Positions 1 to 5,086 of a DNA stretch of 5,086 nucleotides are shown here, piece after piece (position 1 is the stretch's first letter; each line of letters begins with the position of its first letter). The DNA is from Hyphomicrobiales bacterium (GTDB taxonomy: Bacteria; Pseudomonadota; Alphaproteobacteria; Rhizobiales; Hyphomicrobiaceae). The notes beneath the pieces were generated by a model that made no database searches, was not told the origin of the DNA, and saw only the letters and a list, made by a program, of their open reading frames with translations. The translations under genes were made by a program, and so were the position numbers. The stretch covers positions 1-5,086 of the forward strand of contig JAFKKW010000498.1 of the NCBI GenBank assembly GCA_017304275.1, written 5' to 3'.

Positions 1-290
1 AGCGTCCGCCCCGGAAAGCGCCCCGCCCGCACCAGCACGATGGCCGCAAGCGTGCCGAGGATGGTCGCCAGCGTCGACGACACGATGGCGACGCGAAGCG
101 TCACCCAGGCCGCGTTGAGAATACCCTCGTTCTGAAGCAGCGCGCCGTACCACTTCGTCGACCATCCGCCCCACACCGTGACCAGCTTCGACTCGTTGAA
201 GCTGTAGATCACCAAGAGCAGGATCGGGATGTAGAGGAACGCGAACCCGAGCGCGATCGAGGTGGCGTTGAACCAGCTGAAGCGTCTCAT
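1..290 (-). CDS. potI: Polyamine ABC transporter permease PotI, N-terminal part (runs off window)
   Basis: This is the second inner-membrane permease of a putrescine-type ABC importer; it would pair with the upstream permease to form the translocation channel. Only the first 96 residues are visible, because the gene continues past the left edge. The protein begins MRRFSWFNATSIALGF, followed by a first membrane segment (about residues 11-30). The stretch YSFNESKLVTVWGGWSTKWY (about 31-50) closely matches E. coli PotI as I remember it, and a second hydrophobic segment (about 67-88) follows. The EAA loop that contacts the ATPase lies outside the window. The ATG overlaps the stop of the preceding permease gene by four bases (ATGA), and a GGGAGG ribosome site (298-303) lies 7 nt upstream inside that gene, indicating coupled translation. 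The family assignment is secure. The exact substrate is inferred from the neighbours. Confidence 0.93.
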   Translation of the reverse strand, partial: MRRFSWFNATSIALGFAFLYIPILLLVIYSFNESKLVTVWGGWSTKWYGALLQNEGILNAAWVTLRVAIVSSTLATILGTLAAIVLVRAGRFPGRT

Positions 291-1165
291 CGCGCAGCCT
301 CCCGTTCCTTCTCCTGGTTGCGCTGGAACAGCACGATCGGAACCACCAGCACGAGCAGCAGGACGACCGCGACCGCCGACGAGACCGGCCAGTCACGATT
401 GGCGAAGAACTCGAACCAGAGCGTCTTGCCGATCATCAGCGTGTCGGAGCCGCCGAGCAGATCCGGGATCACGAATTCGCCGGTCGCCGGAATGAACACC
501 AGGAAGCAGCCCGCAAGCACGCCCGGCATCGACAGCGGGAACGTCACCTGCCAGAACGCCTTCCAGGGCGGCGAACCGAGATCGGCGGCCGCTTCGAGCA
601 GCGACGGGTTGATTTTCTCGAGGCTCGCATAGAGCGGCAGGATCATGAACGGCAGATACGAATAGACGATGCCGATATAGACCGCCGTCGGCGTGTTCAT
701 GATGGTAAGCGGCTCGCTGATGACGCCGAGGTTCATCAGGAACAGGTTGAGCAGGCCTTCCTTCTTGAGGATGCCGATCCAGGCATAGACTCGGATCAGG
801 AACGACGTCCAGAACGGCAGGATGACGAGCATGACGAGCGTCGGCTGCCATTCCTTGGGCGCCCGCGCCATGCCGTAGGCGATCGGATAAGCCACCAGCA
901 GCGTCAGGACCGTCGAGATCCCGGCGATCTTCAGCGCCGAGAAATATGCGTTCACGTACAGAGAGTCGCTGAAGATGAACGCGTAGTTCTCGAAATCGAG
1001 CTGCGACAGGAACCCCCTGATGTCCGTGATGTCGAACGTCGGCGTGTAGGGCGGAATGGCCGTCGCGATGTCGGACAACGAAATCTTGAAGACGATGAAG
1101 AACGGAACCAGGAAGAAGATCAGGAGCCACAGATAGGGCACCGCGATCAATAGCCAGCGACGCAT
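287..1165 (-). CDS. potH: Polyamine ABC transporter permease PotH
   Basis: This 292-residue integral membrane protein is the first permease of a PotFGHI-type polyamine importer. An N-terminal membrane anchor (about residues 5-27) precedes a periplasmic stretch (about 28-72). Further hydrophobic segments lie near 73-98, 108-130, 160-180, 212-234 and 258-281, giving the six-helix plan of type I importer permeases. The ATPase-docking EAA loop is clear at residues 191-210 (EAAADLGSPPWKAFWQVTFP), with the conserved Gly197 and terminal Pro210. The segment around residues 115-131 (LPFWTSFLIRVYAWIGI) is typical of PotB/PotH proteins. The length is somewhat shorter than E. coli PotH (about 317 residues from memory), mainly at the N terminus. 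The start is supported by GGGAGG (1171-1176) 5 nt upstream. The gene follows potG by 15 nt and overlaps potI by 4 bp, so it is plainly cotranscribed. Confidence 0.95.
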   Translation of the reverse strand: MRRWLLIAVPYLWLLIFFLVPFFIVFKISLSDIATAIPPYTPTFDITDIRGFLSQLDFENYAFIFSDSLYVNAYFSALKIAGISTVLTLLVAYPIAYGMARAPKEWQPTLVMLVILPFWTSFLIRVYAWIGILKKEGLLNLFLMNLGVISEPLTIMNTPTAVYIGIVYSYLPFMILPLYASLEKINPSLLEAAADLGSPPWKAFWQVTFPLSMPGVLAGCFLVFIPATGEFVIPDLLGGSDTLMIGKTLWFEFFANRDWPVSSAVAVVLLLVLVVPIVLFQRNQEKEREAAR

Positions 1166-1180
1166 CGGAGCCTCCCGTTA

Positions 1181-2374
1181 CTAGCGCGTAAGCACGATGC
1201 CGGTCTCCGGCGGCCACTCGAGCCAGACGGTGTCCTCCCAGCTGATCGGCCGGTCGACGAGGCGCGACGAGTTGGTACGAAGCGCCTTGACCCTCTGCCC
1301 GTTGGAAAGCTCGACGTGGTAATGGGAGATCGAGCCGAGGTATCCCACATCGACGACCTTGCCCTGCACCGCGTTGCTCGCATCGCTCGGCTTGTCGCGG
1401 TCGATCTGGATCTTCTCCGGACGCAACGCCAGCCACACTGCCTGGTCTCCGACGCAACCGTCCGGCGCGGTCGCCTTGAAGCGCGCCAGGCCCGGCCCCC
1501 AATCGATCTCCGCGATCCCTCCGTCGATCTTCACGACTTTACCCTCGAGGAGATTGACGTCACCGATGAAGTTGGCCGTGTAGCGCGAGTTCGGCGCCTC
1601 GTAGATGTCGCCCGGCGTCGCGATCTGCACGAACTCTCCGTGATCCATGACGGCGATGCGCGAGGACACCGTCATCGCCTCCTCCTGATCGTGCGTGACG
1701 ATGATGAAAGTGGTGCCCGTGCGCTCCTGAATGCCCATCAGCTCGAATTGAGCCGTTTGCCGAAGACGCTTGTCGAGTGCGCCGAGCGGCTCGTCGAGCA
1801 GCACGATACGCGGCTTCTTGGCGATGGCGCGCGCCAGCGCCACGCGCTGCTGCTGGCCGCCCGACAACTGGTGCGGCTTGCGCTTGCCGAAGCGTCCCAG
1901 CTCCAGCATCGCCATCGCTTCCTCGACGCGTGCCGCGATCTGATCCTTGGGAAACCCTTCCTGCTTGAGCCCGAACCCGATGTTCTGCTCGACCGTCATG
2001 TGCGGAAAGAGCGCGTACGACTGGAACATCATGTTGACCGGCCGCTCGTAGGGCGCGAGGTCGGTGATGTCCTGACCGGCCACGATGATGCGTCCGCTCG
2101 TCGGCTTCTCGAAGCCGGCCAGCATGCGCAGCAGCGTCGTCTTTCCGCAGCCCGAGGGCCCGAGCAGCGCGAAGAACTCGCGCTCGTAGATATCGAGCGT
2201 GCAGTCCTTGACGGCAACGAAGTCGCCGAACTGCTTCACGACGTTCTCGAACCGAACGATGGGCGCCTTCGAAGGATCCTTCCACGGCGCGAAATTAGAT
2301 TGCGGAGCCGGCGTTCTAACCGCCCGCGGCTGCGTGGAGGTTGGCGAAGAGCTTTGCGCGGCTGCCCCTGTCAT
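1181..2374 (-). CDS. potG: Polyamine ABC transporter ATP-binding protein PotG
   Basis: This 397-residue cytoplasmic ATPase powers the importer. All nucleotide-binding motifs are intact: Walker A GPSGCGKT (72-79), Q-loop Gln118 in MMFQSYALFPHMTVEQNI, signature LSGGQQQR (150-157), Walker B VLLDEP (171-176) with catalytic Glu175, D-loop GALD (178-181) and switch His228 in VTHDQEEAM. The C-terminal region (about 290-395) is the TOBE-type regulatory domain of the PotA/PotG/MalK class, with the typical LALRPEKI near 336-343. Similarity to E. coli PotG, as remembered, runs the whole length and ends in the shared VLT. The first 35 or so residues are a Ser/Pro/Ala-rich extension, longer than in E. coli. 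The ATG is supported by GAGG (2384-2387) 9 nt upstream, and no other in-frame Met occurs before residue 89, which is past Walker A. A terminator hairpin separates this gene from potF. Confidence 0.95.
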   Translation of the reverse strand: MTGAAAQSSSPTSTQPRAVRTPAPQSNFAPWKDPSKAPIVRFENVVKQFGDFVAVKDCTLDIYEREFFALLGPSGCGKTTLLRMLAGFEKPTSGRIIVAGQDITDLAPYERPVNMMFQSYALFPHMTVEQNIGFGLKQEGFPKDQIAARVEEAMAMLELGRFGKRKPHQLSGGQQQRVALARAIAKKPRIVLLDEPLGALDKRLRQTAQFELMGIQERTGTTFIIVTHDQEEAMTVSSRIAVMDHGEFVQIATPGDIYEAPNSRYTANFIGDVNLLEGKVVKIDGGIAEIDWGPGLARFKATAPDGCVGDQAVWLALRPEKIQIDRDKPSDASNAVQGKVVDVGYLGSISHYHVELSNGQRVKALRTNSSRLVDRPISWEDTVWLEWPPETGIVLTR

Positions 2375-2423
2375 GACGACGATCCTCGATTGCCTGCACG
2401 GGGACCTCCCCCGCTCCTGAACG

Positions 2424-2456
2424 AAAACCGCGCCTGGGGAGGTTCCTCAGGCGCGG
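2424..2456 (-). terminator. Intrinsic terminator-type hairpin between potF and potG
   Basis: On the minus strand the RNA folds into a 13-bp GC-rich stem: arms at 2444-2456 and 2428-2440, one G-U pair, and a 3-nt loop at 2441-2443. Four U residues follow (complement of AAAA, 2424-2427). The stem begins 13 nt after the potF stop codon. Because potG, potH and potI lie beyond it in the same direction, it probably acts as a partial terminator and as a 3' stabiliser of potF mRNA, giving more binding protein than membrane components. The short U tract (UUUUCGUU) fits incomplete termination. The structure is read directly from the sequence; its efficiency is inferred. Confidence 0.8.
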
Positions 2457-2469
2457 GGTGTGGTCTCAG

Positions 2470-3573
2470 CTATTGTCCGGTGACGACCTTGGTCCAGATC
2501 CGCGTCACCACGCGTTGCGTCTTGGCGTCGTAGGACTTCTTCACGAACAGACGCTTCAGCGCAGCCTCATCCGGGAAGATCGAAGAATCCTCCAGAATGT
2601 CCTTGTTGATGAATTGCTGCGAGGCGAGGTTGCCGTTGGCGTAGTTCACGTAGTTGGACGCTTTGGCGATCACTTCCGGCTTCAGGATGTAGTTTAGGAA
2701 AGCGTGGGCCTCTTCGACATTCTTGGCATCCGCCGGAATGGCGAGCTGATCGAACCACATCTGCGCGCCTTCCTTCGGGATGTGATAGCCGATCTCGACG
2801 CCGTTGCCGGCTTCCTCGGCGCGGTCACGCGCCTGCAGGATGTCGCCCGAGTAGCCGACCGCGATGCAGATATCGCCATTGGCCAGCGCGTTGATGAACT
2901 CGGACGAGTGGAACTTCTGGATGTTCGGGCGGATGGACGACAGCAGCTCGCCCGCCTTTTCGAGCTCCTTCGGGTCCGTGCTGTTCGGATCGAGACCGAG
3001 GTAAAGCAGCGCCACCGGAATGATATCGTCGGCGGCATCGAGCAGGAAGATGCCGCAGTCCTTGAACTTGGAGACGATCTCGGGCTTGAAGATGAGATCC
3101 CAGGAATCAACGGGCGCATCCTTCATGCGCTCTTCGATCTTGGCCTTGTTGTAGCCGATGCCCGTCGTGCCCCACATGTAGTTGATCGAGTACTCGTTGC
3201 CGGGATCGTAGATCGCCGTGCGCTCCGCGATCAGCGGCCACTCATTCTTGAGATTGGGCAGCTTCGACTTGTCGAGCTTCTGAAACACGCCCGCCGTGAT
3301 CTGGCGCGCAAGGAACGGGCCGGTCGGCACGACGACGTCGTATCCGCTACCGCCGGCGAGCAGCTTGGTCTCCAGAAGTTCGTTGCTGTCGAACACGTCG
3401 TAGATCGGCTTGATGCCGGTCTCAGCCTCGAAATCCTTGAGCACCGATTCATCGATGTAGTCCGACCAGTTGTAGATCCGGACTTCCTTCGCCGTTGCCG
3501 CGCCAGCCACGAACAACGACATCAACGCAATGGGACCCGCAATCGATGCGCGGATACTACGAAGCTTGATCAT
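2470..3573 (-). CDS. potF: Periplasmic polyamine-binding protein PotF
   Basis: This 367-residue substrate-binding protein captures polyamine in the periplasm and delivers it to the PotGHI membrane complex. Residues 1-28 are a Sec signal peptide: a basic start (MIKLRSIR), a hydrophobic core, and ATA before Lys29. The mature protein starts EVRIYNWSDYIDESVL, a PotD/PotF family hallmark, and continues with YDVFDSNE (58-65), MWGTTGIGYN (133-142), PVDSWDLI (154-161), DPNST (195-199), RPNIQKFHSS (215-224) and ANGDICIAVG (231-240). Length and order match E. coli PotF (370 residues). Pocket residues recalled for PotF that appear kept are Trp36, Ser37, Asp38, Tyr39, Ser223, Asp244, Asp275 and Tyr311; several others differ (see findings). 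I chose the ATG at 3573 over the in-frame Met 32 codons upstream. It has GGGAGA 7 nt upstream and leaves a clean signal peptide, whereas the upstream start would translate across the putative operator. First gene of the operon. Confidence 0.95.
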   Translation of the reverse strand: MIKLRSIRASIAGPIALMSLFVAGAATAKEVRIYNWSDYIDESVLKDFEAETGIKPIYDVFDSNELLETKLLAGGSGYDVVVPTGPFLARQITAGVFQKLDKSKLPNLKNEWPLIAERTAIYDPGNEYSINYMWGTTGIGYNKAKIEERMKDAPVDSWDLIFKPEIVSKFKDCGIFLLDAADDIIPVALLYLGLDPNSTDPKELEKAGELLSSIRPNIQKFHSSEFINALANGDICIAVGYSGDILQARDRAEEAGNGVEIGYHIPKEGAQMWFDQLAIPADAKNVEEAHAFLNYILKPEVIAKASNYVNYANGNLASQQFINKDILEDSSIFPDEAALKRLFVKKSYDAKTQRVVTRIWTKVVTGQ

Positions 3574-3580
3574 GCGACTT

Positions 3581-3586
3581 TCTCCC
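3581..3586 (-). promoter_or_regulatory. Ribosome binding site of potF
   Basis: GGGAGA on the minus strand lies 7 nt before the ATG at 3573 and decides the potF start. It is also one arm of a small inverted repeat (CTCCC/GGGAG, 3582-3593). The loop is so short that only a 4-bp stem is realistic, so masking of the site is possible but weakly supported. Confidence 0.6.
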
Positions 3587-3659
3587 ACGGGAGCTTGTAA
3601 ATCCAACGGACTTGAAGACCGCGCAGCCCCCGTCACAAGCCGCCGGCCTGACCTTTCCA

Positions 3660-3674
3660 TTGTGATCACATTAT
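3660..3674. promoter_or_regulatory. Putative GntR operator in the divergent potF/regulator intergenic region
   Basis: TTGTGATCACATTAT contains the perfect 10-bp palindrome TGTGATCACA (3661-3670). The whole 15-mer recurs exactly upstream of the synthetase gene at 4601-4615, and the palindrome occurs nowhere else in the window. It lies about 90 nt before the potF ATG and about 100 nt before the regulator ATG. On the minus strand a good -10-like hexamer, GATAAT (3670-3675), overlaps its edge, so a bound protein could block potF transcription; no convincing -35 was found. FCD-type GntR regulators commonly bind short palindromes with GT and AC half-sites in such divergent regions. Assignment to the adjacent regulator is inference from position and repetition. 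Confidence 0.6.
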
Positions 3675-3768
3675 CCTCGCGCTACAAGTATTTCCTTGAG
3701 TGTGTGTTCCGGAAGGCCGGGGATTGGACATCGAACCCGCGCGATTCCGGAGGAGCCGGGTTTGTGCA

Positions 3769-4539
3769 ATGCGCAATGAGAAGGCACGCGAGCATGCCAA
3801 AGCGGGAGCACCTGCGCTGCGCCGGCACAGTTCGAAATCCGCGTCCTCGCGGTCGCGATCGGACATCACACGAACACTTGGCGTGAAGAGCGACATTACC
3901 GTCACCACTCACGAAAATGTCTATCGCGGCCTTCGCGACCGCATCCTTTTCGGAGGCTTCCTGCCGGGCAGCGCCGTAACCCTCCGCGGCCTCGCCGAGG
4001 ACATGGGCGTGAGCCCCATGCCTATTCGTGAGGCAGTGCGTCGCCTCATTGCCGAGCGGGCGCTGAAGATGCAGGACAACCGCCGCGTTCTGGTGCCGCC
4101 CATGACCGCCGAGACCTTCGAGCAGATCGTATTCGCGCGCAAAACCTTGGAGCCGGAGCTCGCAGCGCGGGCTATGGACCGGATCAGTCCGGCGGATATT
4201 CGCAAGATCGCAGCGCATGACAAGGCCGTCGATCGCGCAATGGCCATGGGCGACGTGTCGGGCTACATGGAAAACAACTACCGCTTCCATTTCGCCATTT
4301 ACCAGAAGGCCGGCGCCGAGACGCTGCTGGCGCTGGTCGAAAGCATCTGGCTTCAGTTCGGCCCGTTTATGCGCATGTCCTACAACCGCTGGGGAACCTC
4401 CGATCTCGAGGACCAGCATCAGGCCGCTATTGCCGCGCTTCAGCAAAAGGACAGAAGAGCGCTGCGGGCCGCGATCGGCGCCGACGTGAGCCAAGGCATG
4501 AGCTTCATCGGTGAGACCGTGCTGAGGCGTTCTTCCTAA
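3769..4539 (+). CDS. GntR-family transcriptional regulator (FadR/FCD subfamily)
   Basis: From the ATG at 3769 this is a 256-residue DNA-binding repressor-type protein. A GntR winged helix-turn-helix spans about residues 51-113: VYRGLRDRILFGGFLPG, then TLRGLAEDMGVSPMPIREAV containing the recognition helix, then a wing near DNRRVLVPP. An all-helical FCD ligand-binding domain follows at about 119-249, starting FARKTLEPELAARAM. The metal-site positions of this domain appear as Asn160, His164, His197 and Asp219, so two usual ligands look changed. The start is uncertain. GGAGGAG (3749-3755) lies 13 nt before the ATG, which is rather far. Residues 1-45 are an Arg/Lys/Ser-rich extension, and a GTG at 3883 would give a compact 218-residue protein but lacks a visible ribosome site. 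Its position between potF and the synthetase, with a shared operator beside both, suggests polyamine-responsive control. No gene name can be assigned safely. Confidence 0.88.
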   Translation: MRNEKAREHAKAGAPALRRHSSKSASSRSRSDITRTLGVKSDITVTTHENVYRGLRDRILFGGFLPGSAVTLRGLAEDMGVSPMPIREAVRRLIAERALKMQDNRRVLVPPMTAETFEQIVFARKTLEPELAARAMDRISPADIRKIAAHDKAVDRAMAMGDVSGYMENNYRFHFAIYQKAGAETLLALVESIWLQFGPFMRMSYNRWGTSDLEDQHQAAIAALQQKDRRALRAAIGADVSQGMSFIGETVLRRSS

Positions 4540-4600
4540 CGATTTGAAAGGAAAAGCACCCTCCGACGGTTAAGAGGCGCCCCTTGAGTTCCATCGTATT

Positions 4601-4615
4601 TTGTGATCACATTAT
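4601..4615. promoter_or_regulatory. Putative GntR operator upstream of the gamma-glutamylpolyamine synthetase gene
   Basis: This is the second exact copy of TTGTGATCACATTAT, with the palindrome TGTGATCACA at 4602-4611. It lies about 120 nt before the synthetase ATG and about 60 nt after the regulator stop. The flanking bases differ from the first copy, so the match is not part of a larger duplication. A TATAAA (4613-4618) overlaps its right edge and could be a -10 element. A TTGAGT at 4584-4589 is too far from it for ideal -35 spacing, so the promoter itself is not assigned. Repression by the regulator encoded immediately upstream is the simplest reading, but it is inferred. Confidence 0.6.
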
Positions 4616-4651
4616 AAAGAGGTGCGCGCAGGACATGCCCCCACGCACGCA

Positions 4652-4700
4652 GGCGGCCGGCAATGCCAGACGTCGTTGCCGGGCGTCGGTGTGCGCCGCC
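4652..4700 (+). other. Inverted repeats in the synthetase 5' leader
   Basis: Two nested inverted repeats lie between the putative operator and the synthetase start: CCGGCAA (4657-4663) with TTGCCGG (4676-4682), and GGCGG (4652-4656) with CCGCC (4696-4700). If transcription starts near the operator, this hairpin would sit in the mRNA leader about 30 nt before the ATG. No U tract follows it, so it does not look like an intrinsic terminator, and it matches no riboswitch I know. In so G+C-rich a stretch a 7-bp stem could be chance. Confidence 0.3.
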
Positions 4701-4732
4701 GCATCCCTGCCGCACAGAAATCAAGGTGGATG

Positions 4733-5086
4733 ATGTCAGCCGACACCGGAGCGATGGCGAATTTGACGGGCGAGACCTTCAGCGTCGGCACCGAACCCGG
4801 ACAGTTGCGCTCCTGGCTCCAGCATCATCGCATTGAAGAGGTGGATTGCGCCGTCCCGGACATCGCCGGCGTCGCACGCGGCAAGACCATGCCGGCCGAG
4901 AAATTCGCCAAGCTCGATTCGGTGCACCTTCCGATCTCGATTTTCCATCAGACCATCACCGGTGACTACGTCGGCTTCGAGGAGGAGGGCGAGACCCTCT
5001 ACGCCGAGAGCGATCTCGTCATGGTGCCCGACCTGTCGACCATCCGTCCCGCGCCGTGGGCTTCGAGCCCGACGGCGCAGGTCATT
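4733..5086 (+). CDS. Glutamine-synthetase-family enzyme, probable gamma-glutamylpolyamine synthetase (PuuA-like), N-terminal part
   Basis: The first 118 residues of a glutamine-synthetase-fold enzyme are visible; the gene runs off the right edge. The PuuA-type members join glutamate to putrescine or another polyamine using ATP, the first step of the gamma-glutamylated catabolic route. The visible part is the N-terminal beta-grasp domain. EEVDCAVPDIAGVARGKTMP (36-55) carries the family pattern of Asp, Gly and Arg-Gly-Lys, followed by LPISIFHQTITGDYVGF (69-85) and SDLVMVPDLSTIRPAPW (93-109). The ATP- and glutamate-binding motifs lie outside the window. I chose the ATG at 4733 because AAGG (4723-4726) is 6 nt upstream; the in-frame ATG at 4730 would sit too close. 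Placement beside potFGHI favours a polyamine substrate, but other GS-like amine ligases cannot be excluded. A true nitrogen-assimilation GlnA is less likely from the N-terminal sequence. Confidence 0.88.
   Translation, partial: MSADTGAMANLTGETFSVGTEPGQLRSWLQHHRIEEVDCAVPDIAGVARGKTMPAEKFAKLDSVHLPISIFHQTITGDYVGFEEEGETLYAESDLVMVPDLSTIRPAPWASSPTAQVI

Noticed and set aside
393..1502. Minus-strand open frame (369 codons) across potH and the end of potG
   Set aside because: It overlaps both genes in another frame. Its translation is Arg-rich without any recognisable domain, while the potH and potG frames show family motifs throughout.
1316..2533. Long plus-strand open frame (405 codons) opposite potG
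   Set aside because: It is antisense to a clear ATPase gene with all motifs intact. Its translation is Arg/His/Asp/Leu-rich low-complexity text, typical of a shadow frame in G+C-rich coding DNA.
2704..3600. Plus-strand open frame (298 codons) opposite potF
   Set aside because: Antisense shadow of potF; no ribosome site or domain, and its composition reflects complementary codons.
3574..3669. Upstream in-frame Met start for PotF adding 32 residues
   Set aside because: It would place a charged stretch before the signal peptide and translate through the putative operator and -10 region. The downstream ATG has a good ribosome site.
3661..3670. CRP/FNR-type site, because of TGTGA and TCACA
   Set aside because: CRP sites have a six-base spacer between these half-sites; here they abut directly, and the adjacent GntR gene is a better candidate binder.
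3707..3714. Palindrome TTCCGGAA upstream of the regulator
   Set aside because: An 8-bp palindrome occurring once in G+C-rich DNA is expected by chance, and no second copy links it to another promoter.
3682..4494. Minus-strand open frame (270 codons) opposite the regulator
   Set aside because: The plus strand encodes a convincing GntR/FCD protein here; the minus frame has no recognisable motif.
4572..4585. Possible terminator after the regulator (AAGAGGCGCCCCTT)
   Set aside because: It is an imperfect palindrome with two mismatched positions and no room for a loop, and no U tract follows. No convincing terminator was found between the regulator and the operator.

Overview
This window comes from a G+C-rich bacterial chromosome. 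Codon use strongly favours G or C in third position, and the proteins look alphaproteobacterial (rhizobial or Bradyrhizobium/Rhodopseudomonas-like). That placement is an impression from protein style, not a database result. No mobile element, CRISPR array, rRNA or tRNA was seen.

Layout. On the minus strand, reading right to left, lies a polyamine ABC transporter operon in the order of E. coli potFGHI: a periplasmic binding protein (2470-3573), the ATPase (1181-2374), the first permease (287-1165) and the N-terminal part of the second permease (1-290, cut by the window edge). A strong intrinsic terminator-type hairpin (2424-2456) sits between the binding-protein gene and the ATPase gene. The last three genes are tightly packed: a 15-nt gap, then a 4-bp ATGA overlap. 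Diverging on the plus strand is a GntR/FCD-family regulator (3769-4539). It is followed, after a 193-bp gap, by the start of a glutamine-synthetase-fold enzyme (4733 to the right edge) that resembles gamma-glutamylpolyamine synthetase (PuuA type).

How it fits together. The transporter would import putrescine or a related polyamine, and the synthetase would gamma-glutamylate it as the first step of catabolism. The regulator lies between the two. The same 15-base sequence, TTGTGATCACATTAT, which contains the perfect palindrome TGTGATCACA, occurs exactly twice: once in the divergent potF/regulator intergenic region and once upstream of the synthetase gene. This is the most informative non-coding signal here and suggests one local GntR regulon covering uptake and degradation.

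The gene set is a recognisable polyamine locus, and I see no evidence of a wholly new system. The points worth a second look are the paired operator, the intercistronic terminator, substitutions in the binding-protein pocket and the altered metal-ligand set in the regulator.
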